NCBI GenBank assembly: GCA_037957365.1
Contig: JARHVA010004093.1
Location: 517,001-581,000 of the forward strand
Reading direction: 5' to 3'
DNA: 64,000 nt
Origin: Torreya grandis
Lineage: Eukaryota; Streptophyta; Pinopsida; Cupressales; Taxaceae
Below are positions 30,246-40,767 of the stretch, one piece after another (position 1 is the stretch's first letter; each line of letters starts with the position of its first letter). The notes below the pieces were generated by a model. The model was not told the DNA's origin. It saw only the letters and a list, made by a program, of their open reading frames with translations, and did no database searches. Both the position numbers and the translations under genes were made by a program.

Positions 30246-31500
30246 TTATATTTTAATGGTAATTATATGTCTAATGACTTTCTTTAGGAATGATACATGA
30301 AATAATATATGTATGTGAGTAGATGAAGGAAAATCTAACTTGTAGGCCACACTACAAATTTTTTGCAAGATCGGATAAGGACCATAATACTTAGGGGACA
30401 ACTTGTTATCTATTTTTTGTTGCTTCAATGAGATCTATTTTTATGGCTATAAGAAAAAAAAAAACCCAATCACCAATGTCAAAATTCCTCTCAATTAAAT
30501 GTTGATCTACTTGTTGCTTCATGTGATTCTAGGCCATAGCTAAATTTTCATGAAAACTTGTAAGGACCTCTAATTGATGGTGAATATGTTCTTCAACTGC
30601 ATGAACCTTAGTATATACTTTCAAGGTTGAAGTGATGGATGGAGGGTGGTATCCATATAGTGCCATAAAAGGAGACATTTTGGAATAACTATGAATAGAA
30701 GTATTATACCACCATTTAGTAAGTGGCAGCCAATGAACCCATTTATCATGTTTATCAGAAAAAAAACAACAGAGATATCATTCCAAACATTTTTTGACTA
30801 CCTTAGTTTATCCATCAGATTGAGGATGATAGGATGAACTATGAGCCAATTTAGTGATTAAACATGTAAATAACTATCTAAATATTACTATTAAAAATGG
30901 GATATATATCACTAACAATGATCTTAGGGGTTCCATGCAATTTATAAACTATATTGATGAAAGCAAAAGCTACTATACTAGCAAAAAATTGTTGGGATAA
31001 TAAATAAAAAGGAGCATAGTTATTGAGATGATCTACAAAAACCATGATAACATTTTGACCATTAGATCTTGGTAACCTTGTAATGAAATCCATATATACC
31101 TTTTCCTAATGCTAGCTAGGGATAGATAAAGGTTCTAAAAGACTTGGAATTTTGATGGTTTCACCTTTATTTTGTTGAAAAATCATACATTCAAACACAT
31201 ATTTTTGGAAATCCCCCTTGAGACCTTCTAAAAAAAATCCTACTTTATCCTGTGATAGGTTTTCAAAAATCTTGAATGACCCCCAATTGGAGTTGCATGA
31301 AGTTCTTAAAGGATTTATTATTTAAGAAGAGAATTATTACATAGGTACAATTCATTTTTGTACCATAATGCATTACCTTTCCATGTTAATTTTTCAAATC
31401 CATCTAAACCTTAATAAAGATTTTGAATCAAATCATGAGTAGTAATATCATGTTCCCATTTTGATCATGCTTTCTCTAGCCAATCTGCTTGCAAAATGGT
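30246..31500 (-). pseudogene. int: Integrase of the Reina-like element
   Basis: Two clear segments survive. At 30878-31093 the reading MDFITRLPRSNGQNVIMVFVD carries the first catalytic aspartate region, followed by GTPKIIVSD with the second. At 30246-30428 KLSPKYYGPYPILQKI, AYKLDFPSS and FHVSFLKKVI form the C-terminal GPY/F module typical of chromoviruses. The reading between them is broken by stops. The enzyme would join element cDNA to chromosomal DNA; this copy cannot. Confidence 0.8.
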
Positions 31501-31990
31501 TATGGCACATAGCAATGCCTCAAGTGATTCATCTTTTTTGGATAGTGAATCTACCACCACATTATCCTTGCCTTTTTTGTAGATTATTTCAAAATAATAT
31601 CCTAGCATCTTAGTTACCTATTTCTATTATTCTTTAGATGAAAACCTTTGTTCTAAAAAATATTTAAGACTATCATGATCAGTTTTTCCCTGAAAGTGAT
31701 GACCCATAAAATAAGGTCTCCATTGTTTGACTACATAAAAAATGGCCATCATTTCCTTCTAATAGATGGGCTTATGCTAATTTTTACCTTTGAGTTGATT
31801 AATTTTAAATTATAGTGGTCTACCTTATTTCATGATTACAACACCCATTCTATACCCAGATGCATCCCATTCAACCACAAAAGTCTTAAAAAATTATGAG
31901 TGGCTAATATTGGAGTATTGCACATAGCTAATTTCAATTATTCAAATGCCTAGGTAGCTGCATCAATCCATTAAAAGGAGTATTTATTTA
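31501..31990 (-). pseudogene. RNase H of the Reina-like element
   Basis: The minus-strand frame downstream of the RT keeps short family-like pieces with frameshifts: PLTSLLNK and FE-LKLAMCNTPILA near 31950-31990, and a GHHFQGK-like remnant before 31680. Positions follow the order expected for gypsy pol. The catalytic residues could not all be located. Confidence 0.55.
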
Positions 31991-31999
31991 ACAAAGAGG

Positions 32000-32831
32000 T
32001 AAGTGGGGCTAAAATACTACCATAATTTTTTACAAATCTACGATAGTAACTAGTAAGCCCCAAAAATCCTTAAAGTTGCTTGAGTGTCTTAGGAATTGGC
32101 TAGTCCACTATTGCTTGGATTTTTTTAGGATCCAATTTCACTCCTTCATAAGACAACAAATGACCTAAATATTCAACCTCACAAAACCCAAAAGTACATT
32201 TGGAAGGTTTGGCATATAATTTATTTTGATCCGAAATGGAGAGTACCTATTTCATATGTTGGAAATGGTCTACCCAATTTTTACTATAAAGGAGGATATC
32301 ATCAAAGAATACCAAAATAAATTTCCTCAAAAATGGCTTAAAAATAATATTTATCAAAATCTAAAAAGTATATGGTGCATTTATTAGGCCAAAAGGCATA
32401 ACCAAAAAATCATAATGGCCTTCATGAGTCCTAAAAGTATTTTTTGGCATGTCTTCATCATGGATCCTATTTTGATGATACCTAAAATGTAGATCTAACT
32501 TGCTAAAATAAATAGCACCATTCAATTCATCAAGTAAATCATCAATAATAGGAATTGAAAACTTATCTTTGATAGTGTACTTGTTGAGTTCTCTATAATC
32601 AAGGCACATCTTCCAAGTGTCATCTTTCTTTCTCACCATGACAACTATTGAAGAGTATTCACTTTGGCTATGATGAATGATTCTTGTATCCAAAATACCT
32701 TGTACCATATTTTCAATTTCACTTTTTTGGGCATAGGGATACCTGTATGGCATAATGTTGGGTGGTGTACTACCAAGAATAAGTGTTATAACATGATCAT
32801 GCATGTGGCTAGGTGGAATTACTTTTGGCAC
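32000..32831 (-). pseudogene. Reverse transcriptase of the Reina-like element
   Basis: The longest open part (32361-32831, 156 residues) contains RKKDDTWKMCLDYRELNK, IPIIDDLLDELNGA, YFSKLDL (first catalytic aspartate) and MPFGLINAP. Beyond a frame break, [10 protein letters not shown] near 32270-32320 supplies the catalytic DD pair. Family RTs copy the genomic RNA from a tRNA primer. The reading continues upstream toward the protease (32861-33067) and downstream into RNase H. Stops and frameshifts show it is inactive. Confidence 0.9.
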
Positions 32832-32860
32832 ATGTCCAAAAAAAATAAAATGAACATCAA

Positions 32861-33530
32861 TTATTTGTTGAGATCAAGAGGTAGAGATGGCTGAGTTGGT
32901 TGTACTTCCATAGAAAACAAGTGAGATACAAGTCCCTTAGCACCCTTACAAAGAATATTTATCATTTTATGGGAGCTAAAAAGTTGGGAAGATTCAGTCT
33001 TTAATCCTCTCAGCTCAAATATCCTTTCTTCAGAATGAAAATGCATAAGTAATTTTTGAAAATTCATTTCAATAGTACCTAAAGTGGTGAGCCACTACAA
33101 TCCTAGAACAATATCAGCTCCACCCATAAAAATAGAAAACATAGGAGAATCCAATAACTAATCTCGCATAGACAACATAATAATATGAAATTTTCTTAAA
33201 CAACTGACATTACCATCATCTACAATCATAACCTAAAATTTTGGAGCTAGATAAATGAAATATTTCAAATGAGAAACCAACTTACTATGGATGAAGTTGT
33301 GTATGCTCTGAGAATCAATCAAGATAACGACCTTCTATTTCTTAAGGAAGCCCATCACCTTAAAATTTTGTAGAATACTAATACCTAATAGGGCATGGCA
33401 TGAAATAGTAGGATGAAAGTATTCACATTCCTCCTCAAGAAATTCTACCTCTGCATCATGTACTTCTACATCATCTTCATCATCATTGGTACCTTTAATG
33501 TAAAACAGTCTTTTCAACACAATGATGGTC
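32861..33530 (-). pseudogene. Aspartic protease region of the Reina-like element
   Basis: The frame entering at 33520 reads an acidic linker (VEVHDAEVEFLEEECEY) and then VVILIDSQSIHNFI, where DSQ replaces the catalytic DSG. GGADIVLGL and TLGTIEMNFQKL follow, the conserved segment just before RT in chromoviruses. The change at the third active-site position is a glycine loss and would inactivate the enzyme. Confidence 0.75.
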
Positions 33531-33539
33531 TTTTATCCA

Positions 33540-34830
33540 TTTACTATTAAAGTCATAATATAACCCTTTAGCTTAATTATATTCAATTTATCATTATGTT
33601 AATCTAATGGGATATGGAAGTGATGGTGCTAGAAACTATTGATCATGATCAGTACTAAAAGTTTTCCTTTTGACCATCTCTTTTTATTCTATCATGCATG
33701 CCTTAAGGATAGATTCTGATACAAATGTTGGGCCAAACATTCAAACCTCATATTAGATGTTATCTTTGAGGCCACCCAAAATTAGATCTATCAAATTTAT
33801 ATTAGTGATATTTTCCACCTGTAAAGAAAGATTATAAAATTGATGAATATAATACTTCACAGGAACTGTTTACCATAGCTTGGATAATTGATTGAAATAG
33901 TTCTTAAATACATTATTTTGTTAATGAACTATCAACTCCTTAGTAAGATAGTCCATGTAACAAGATCACCATTATTTTTCTTTTGAGCACATAACCAGTG
34001 ATACCAAACAAATTACTCAAGTTCCATATAGAAGGATGCCACCATCACCCTCTAAGAACAAGAGGTTTGATGTAGCTCAAATAAATTCTCAATTTGGTTA
34101 ATCGAAGTGAGATTATCCTTACCATCAAACTTACACAAGTATACTTTTAGCAACATCAGTTTCATACCATCATGGGAGTTTTTGAGAGGAGGATTTGAAT
34201 ACTGAAGTGGAGGGTTGTTAGGCTAAAAGTAAGATGTGAGGGCAGCCAATTACATAGTAATACACAGAAATTCACTATGAACTCCATTAATGCACCATTT
34301 TTTTTCTTTTTATCACATAACCAGTGGTACCAAATGAATTACTCAAGTTCCATATAGAGGGCTGCCACCATCACCCTCTGAGAATAAGGGGTTTGATATA
34401 TCTTAAATAAATTATCAATTTGGTTAATCCAAGTGAGAGGATCCTTAACATCAAACTTACACATGTCTACTTTTGGCAAAATTATTTTCAGACTAACGTG
34501 GGAGTTTTTGAGAGGAGGATTTGAATACTGAAGTGGAGGGTTGTTAGGCTAAAACTGAGATGTGAAAGAAGCCAATTGCATAGTGATACACTATAATTCA
34601 TTGTGAACTCCATTAATCTCTTTGTGCATCCCTGAAACATTAGCTTGGATTGTAATAAAGTCATCATGCCTCACTATGTTTTTTATGTCCTCTTGAAGCT
34701 AAGAAATTATTGGATCTAAATTTATAGATTCCATGTCATCAGTAGGAGTCTTAGGATTTTTGGTTCCCCTTTTCTTCCTCAAGTTAAAGGACCTACCATA
34801 AATAAATCCTAAGAGGTTTTTGATCACAAA
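33540..34830 (-). pseudogene. gag: Gag of the Reina-like element, with an internal tandem duplication
   Basis: The minus-strand reading begins near DDMESINLDPII (ATG at 34732-34734; an earlier start is possible, because RSFNLRKKRGTKNPK lies in frame upstream). It continues through SNPPLKN, KFDVKDPLTWINQIDNLF, VMVAALYMELE and WYHWLC, the chromovirus capsid pattern. A segment of about 326 bp is repeated in tandem (34293-34617 and 33967-34292), so the KFDxKDxLTxINQI block occurs twice. Several stops replace glutamine or tryptophan codons. Confidence 0.8.
33967..34617. repeat. Tandem duplication of about 326 bp within gag
   Basis: Both copies contain CATAACCAGTG (33990 and 34316), ATTACTCAAGTTCCATATAGA, a GGGTTGTTAGGCTAAAA block, and GAACTCCATTAAT near the right end. 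The copies have diverged by many substitutions, so the duplication is old. Confidence 0.88.
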
Positions 34831-35178
34831 AAAAATTATACCAAAAAATGGTACCATTGTGATCACTTTGTTAAGATGAATCCAATCATTACCTTTGTGT
34901 ATTAGAGTAAAATTTTTGGTACCAAAAAAGTGTATTGATAAAATATACTATTGTGATCATCTCATCAAGATGAATCCAATAACTACAAGTGTGAAAGGGG
35001 AAAAATTTTCCAAAAGCTTTTTTAAATATTTAAAAAAAAAAGTGTTTAGAGCAATACTATGCTGACAAAAAAATTAATTCTTCCTAGATTACAAGTTATG
35101 TTTTTTTCATTTCACTACTCCCAGAAGCCATACCTCACTAGATCCAGAAAAACACCACAAAATACTTCCCCAAATTAA

Positions 35179-35191
35179 ATCTCTGATACCA
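35179..35191 (-). promoter_or_regulatory. Primer-binding site (Met tRNA type)
   Basis: On the minus strand, two bases after the LTR, the sequence is TGGTATCAGAGAT. This matches the plant initiator Met tRNA primer site over its first 11 bases. Confidence 0.88.
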
Positions 35192-35193
35192 CT

Positions 35194-35540
35194 TGTAATG
35201 AAATTACTTAGATATTCACATAATGATTTTAAATTGCATAGAATAATAAAATATGAGAGATTACATAGTGATAATTGACAACAAAATAGAATACTGGATA
35301 ATATAGCAAAGCCACTTTGAGGGGGCAACCTTCATAATAATGAACTAATAGTAGAATTATTCATATGATGATTAAAGACTAACCACTACCTCCTATATAT
35401 AGTCTACTTATCCCCAAGGTTATTCCATAGGCTGACCTATCTAAGAGCATAGAGAAGTGTAACAAGTAAATAAAAGAGTTATGTAAGCCACGAGTCAGCC
35501 ACACATATCCCTAGACACACCAATGGTTAAGGGCATAACA
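35194..35540 (-). repeat. 5' LTR of the Reina-like element
   Basis: 347 bp, the same length as its partner, starting TGTAATGAAATTACTT and ending GGGCATAACA on the + strand. TAAGA follows. Confidence 0.93.
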
Positions 35541-35545
35541 TAAGA

Positions 35546-36680
35546 ACCCATTGAGTGTCAATATATTTGAATGCATTCCTTAAAGGGTGTATCAATAAAA
35601 GGGTGGGTAGACCATTGGTGCTTCTTAATATTGTTATCTCATTTTCCACTTCTTATCTACATACTTGTCTCCTAAAAACAATTCCACTAAGCTTTTTATT
35701 ATCTTTTTCACACTCCTCTAGTATTTGAACACTTTTAGTACCCATTTTCCTAACATAAAACCTCTTTTGATAGTTTACATGACTAGGTAAATTTGGTTTA
35801 CCTTATAATTTTATTATCATAACCTATTTAGGGTCTAGGTTGGCTCTTGGTAAACCTAGCCCATGACCTAGTGAATTTTTGTCAATAGTAATATTAGGTC
35901 TACTAGGTCGACCCTATTGGCCAAAATGTTTGGAAGGGTTTACGATTAAATATACCTATATATACAGAATTATTTTTCCATTGTTTAGAGAAGAGAAGAA
36001 AAAGTAACAGCTATTGCACATATTCTTATCCACCAATCTACTTGAGGAGAAAGCTTAGGGTTTCTTACTTTTTTTGGATATATGGATATTATCTTATGGA
36101 GAATTATTTTAGATGCATTTATAGGTTGTGTAACCTAGATTTAATTTATCCTTATCATCCTTACATACAAAAAAAACCTCTTATGAAGCACCTTGGTGAA
36201 GGGAGAGATTGTGGCTTGGTGGGTTCATCTTCAAAGGTAAGTATTCCTAACTTTGTTCCTCATTTGTAAGAGTATATAGATATGCATTTGTAATTATCTT
36301 ACATGTATTAGGATTTTGTATACATTGACATTAGTATATGTATCTTATGTATGTTTACTATTTTTTTTATTACCCACTCTTTATGCCTCAAGCTTTGGTG
36401 AGCACTAGATTAGATTTATTTGCTTTACTTATTATTAGTATAGTGAATATCAAAACATAAGACCTATTTAGGGTTATTGCATATTTTTTCTTAAATAGAG
36501 GATTTGGATCCCTCCCTAGTGATATTATCATGATAAGAGATCCCATAGTTAGGTCTAGTGGATCCATATTGGTCATGTTTCTAAATATCTAATGTATCTC
36601 CAATCAGAAGTGTATATAAGATCTATCTTATTTGAGTTTAGATTAATTTATGTATCTGATGCATTTATGATTGCATATAG
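35546..36680 (+). repeat. LTR-like dispersed repeat, copy 2
   Basis: Counterpart of 1-1085, in the same orientation. It contains paired AGGTCGACC / AGGTAAA-type motifs at 35785-35920, the TATATATAC stretch near 35960, AGCTTAGGGTTTCTTAC, and AAAGGTAAGTATTCCTAAC near 36232. The similarity ends after CATTTATGATTG, directly before the Tat-like RT reading begins. It may be an LTR or leader of the same family as copy 1. Confidence 0.65.
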
Positions 36681-36689
36681 AGGACACTT

Positions 36690-38215
36690 CTAAATTTAAT
36701 ATTAGAATACCAAATGATACAAATTATATAAAACTAAGTGTGTCCTTCACTCAAGATGAATGTGAATCTCTTACTAGTCTCCTTATGGAATTCATTAACA
36801 TTTTGACATGATATGGTAGGTTTCAATATTTCATTAGTTGTATATCATATTATAGTACATACTAATGCAAATGTAATTAAACATATGTTGAGGAAAATTC
36901 ATCCGTATATTGTTATTTTAGTCAAAAAATAATTATAAAAATTCCTAAAGGCAATATGCATTCATCCCATCGACCTTTTTGAGTGGATCTCAAACATCTT
37001 GCTAGTTAGAAAAAAAGCTAGAGGGAATCATATTATGTACCAATTTTTATGACATTAACAAGTTACACATAAAATATGAAATTCCTTTAAAAAATATTAA
37101 CACAATCATGGACTCCACAACTATATATGAGATGATTTCTCTCATGGAAGAATTTTAGGGTATAATTAGATCAATATTTCAATAGAAGACTAACACAAGA
37201 TAATGTTCACCACTCCTTGGGGAACATTTTGTTATTAGGTACTATTTTTTACCCTAAAAAGTGCTAATGAAACATATCAATGAGCCATAATAATGATTTA
37301 TATTATATGATGCATGATATTGTCAAATACTATGTTGATGATATCTTAGATAAATCTAAGATTCATGCAGACCATCCAATATTACTCCAAGTAATTTTTG
37401 AAAGACTTTGTGAATACAAAGTTAGGATTAACCCTAAAATTTCATATTTGGTGTCAGTCAAGGAAAATTTATAGGCTTATTTATCTCTTTTAGGGGCATT
37501 AAAGTTGATCCATCCAAGGTTAAATCCATTATTGAAATGTTGCCTCCATATACTTTGAAGAAACTCTATAGTTTTTAGGGAAAGATGTCTATCAGATGAT
37601 TCATTTCATAAATAGCCACTAATTGTCATCCATTTACTCACTTGTTGAAAAATGACACCACCTTTCATGGAATATCGATTATCAAATGGATTTTGAACAC
37701 TTGAAGGAATACTTGGCCAATTAACCTATTATATTACCACCCTAAATAGAAAATCCATTACTACTATATTTATCTAGAATTAAACATGCCTTAGGAGGAC
37801 TTTTATCCCAAAATTATGAGTATGGAAAATATCATATTGTATAGCATCTGATCCACGCATTGATCACATATGAGTATAGTTATATATCTACAAAAAAATA
37901 TTGTTTATCAATGGTATTTTCAGCCTAAAAGATGCATCACTGCATGATTAATGCTAACACCATCATCACAAGAAAAGTAGATCCACTCAAGTATCTACTT
38001 TAAAAAGTATATTTACAAAGTTACATGGATAAATGGATCATGATTTTAAGTACAATTGAGATTGAGTATGTTAATAAAAAATCCATAAAGAGATACGTAA
38101 TTTCAAAAGAGCTTATTGAATCTCCCCTTTATGATACTTAACCACTCACTTTTGGGTTTCCAGATGAGTCCATCATGATTATAGTAGAATCACCTCGTAA
38201 AGCATAGTAGTGAGT
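36690..38215 (+). pseudogene. RT and first RNase H of a Tat-lineage Ty3/gypsy element
   Basis: The reading starts near LSVSFTQDECESLTSLLMEF (36740-36800). It continues through TPWGTFCY (37215), the catalytic YVDDIL at 37331-37348, HADHPILLQVIFERLCEYKV and a VDPSKVKSIIEM-like block near 37506. RNase H begins around 37750 with a PLLLYLS...ALGGLLSQ block. The reading ends with MDKWIMILSTIEIEYVNKKSIK (38023-38085) and FPDESIM near 38158, wording typical of the Tat group (Ogre/Retand relatives). A final VFYFYGSF near 38210 may be the start of the second RNase H. Stops and frameshifts are numerous. The piece directly follows the LTR-like repeat copy 2. Confidence 0.8.
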
Positions 38216-38827
38216 ATTTTATTTTTATGGTTCCTTTGTAAGTCCCATTTTTCATAGTGTTTATATTTGACAAATAATACTATGAAACCATGACTTATAT
38301 GTTCTAATTATTGAATTATGTTGTTAAGTCATGTCTAGGTAAGATGTGTAAGGATTTATGAACGTTTTTCATGGGATGGTAATCATGAGAAAGATCTATT
38401 CTCAATCATGCTTTGGATTATTTAATTTTAAATTATGATTCTTATATTTTAATTACATGATGTTTCTTTATGAAATTTGATTATGTATATGAGATATATT
38501 GACTTAAATAATGTTTACGTTATTATTCATAAGATTGTTAATGAATAATTATTTATGTATTAGATCATATGAATGATCTACATGGATGTTGATTTCATTT
38601 AATAATTTACTATGGTTAACTGATTGAGTGCTTTGTTGATTAAATTCCATAGCCTCAACTATTAGGCTAGAGGAATTTGATATTTGCATCAAGTGTGTAG
38701 GAAAAAGAAAAGGGCCAATGAAGGAAAGAGACTATTCCAAGCATGGTTATATCACTAATCAATTTTTAACCTTCTTAAAACCTATTCCAAGTAATCATTT
38801 TACTAGTCTTCCACCTAGTAAAGATAG
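38216..38827. other. AT-rich non-coding stretch before the Athila-like element
   Basis: No reading frame of note. The last bases before the insertion are GATAG. The stretch was once joined to the sequence starting at 58262. Confidence 0.45.
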
Positions 38828-40239
38828 TGACGAGTGTCATTTAACTCCTTATTTAATCAATATTCAATTGATGTCTTATCAACCAGGGCTAGTGTCCAAA
38901 GCTACCTGTAGTAAGGTATAGGATGGTAGATCTAGAAGACTACTTATGGGGGTGTTTGATTGTCCTAATCTAACTCTTACTAAAGAAAGAAATGTGTCCT
39001 AAAATACATGATTCATTTTTTTGATGAAAAGAAAGAAATCAAATCAATCCACTCTTTTACTTAAAAGTAAAAATAACACTCCTAATTACACTTGAATGGA
39101 AATTAAATTCACACTCCTATTTAACAAAAACAAATTTGCTTCACATGTTTTTTGTAAAACAAAACACACTTTTGCTTAGAAAGGAAATGATTTTAGAATA
39201 ATAAAATGCCTTTAAAATAGTGAATTTGTTTTGATGTTTTTATGAATAAATGTAAACATTAACAAGATTCTAATTAGTTATAAAAATTTTAATAAAACAT
39301 AACATAAATACCATACATAGTTCCTGGTTCCAAGGAGAGTGGGCCCTTGCTCCTCTCGGACTTAGGAACAAAGATTAATCAATGATGGAAACTGAGGTGA
39401 TAATTCATAAAAATAAAATGATTACAATATGGCTAAAACCTATAATATGCTTATAAAAATATTTTCCTCTATTATCTTATCTCTATCATCTGATATCTAA
39501 TATATATTTTAATGATGAAAATCTTACATTTTATACTAATATAATCAACTCAAAATAGGATGCAAAGAAATAGGATTCCTTGGTCGATCCATTCATCTAA
39601 AGATAGGAGATTAGATTTCCAAGAGATATAATTATTCCAATGAAATATATATCCTATCCTATAATATTCCTAAGATCAAAATATATATACAGCTTTATCA
39701 AAAATAAATCCTACAAAATAACAAGTAGTTATTTTCCTTACTTGATTCCAGCTAGAATGATTCTCTATTATCCTATCTAGCTAATAGCTTCCCCATTTGT
39801 AGCTTCATCCATATATAATCCATGGAATTTACCCTATAGATTCAAGAGTAATGAGCCTATAGAGTCTATAGAAATAAGCCTACGGAGTCCAAAGAAACAA
39901 GCCTATAGAGTCTATAGAAACAAGCCTGCAGAGTCCATACAAACAAGCCTGCAGAGTTCGTAGTTTTGTTGGATGGAGATCAAAATTAAACATTCACTAT
40001 ACATTTCATGTTTATTATTCCTAATAATTCTTCACAACAAAAAATCACTAAAACATGCTATGTATTAGATATTAATGACAAAGTAAAGGTTTAATCTTTG
40101 GTTCAATATAAATAAGACAAATATCTATTTTCCATGTAATAGCTATCTAACAATCTAATATTTGCATAAGATAATATCCTTCAAGAAATGAATTGAGGGA
40201 AATAACATTTCAATAATGAGCCATATTATGATCTCATCA
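38828..40239 (-). repeat. 3' LTR of the Athila-like element
   Basis: It aligns with 56861-58261 from GTGTCATTTAACTCC to GAGCCATATT and CTCATCA. I counted 17 differences in the first 150 aligned bases. Confidence 0.92.
39832..39962. repeat. Minisatellite of about 26-bp units in the 3' LTR
   Basis: About five degenerate units of the form GCCT(A/G)(T/C)AGAGTC(T/C)ATAGAAACAA. The partner LTR has about four units at 57875-57985, so copy number changed after insertion. Confidence 0.85.
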
Positions 40240-40767
40240 TCTCCCCCAAGCTTTACCTTTTGTAAGTCCCATTGCAAATATTTATTGGCATTCATAACTT
40301 TGGCATATGCTTTCCACACTCTGACTCAAATCATATTCATCAAATTCATCTTTTATACACTTTTATAAATTGATTATAAATACTTGATGTGATTTAATCA
40401 TTTGTTTCCATATATTTAATTTCTCCTCTGACTGTGGATCCCAATTCTACCATCTTAGAATAGGTATGATCAACAAAGGGGGTCTATATCTCATGCCAAT
40501 TCATTTATACTCTCCCCCATAGTTTATTATCTCTATTACGATATAAAAAATTGAGGATTCTCTCCTAATAATCCATCCTAAGTTATTTTGGGACATGACC
40601 TCTCATCTTTTAAGAGGCACTGAAAGTTGGTCCCACCTATTTACACTTACAATCACCACTAAATCAAAACTCTATCTTGAAAATGAGTCAAAAGAAACAT
40701 CACAATCATATAAATCCTATAAATAATACATTTTAACCTCATCACTTAACAAATCATATTTAAAATT

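Larger units (their letters stand above)
29681..35540 (-). mobile_element. Reina-like chromovirus (Ty3/gypsy), decayed but structurally complete
   Basis: Two 347-bp LTRs (29681-30027 and 35194-35540) bound a 5.86-kb element. The 5-bp sequence TAAGA occurs at 29676-29680 and again at 35541-35545 as a target-site duplication. A Met-tRNA-type primer site adjoins the right LTR, so transcription would run on the minus strand. Gag, protease, RT, RNase H, integrase and a chromodomain appear in that order. The RT wording around VIPPSHMHDHV, MVRKKDDTWKMCLDYRELNK and FRTHEGHYDFLVMPFGL matches the Reina group of chromoviruses, as do the short LTRs and compact size. Stops and frameshifts make it inactive. 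I counted 43 substitutions between the LTRs. Confidence 0.9.
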
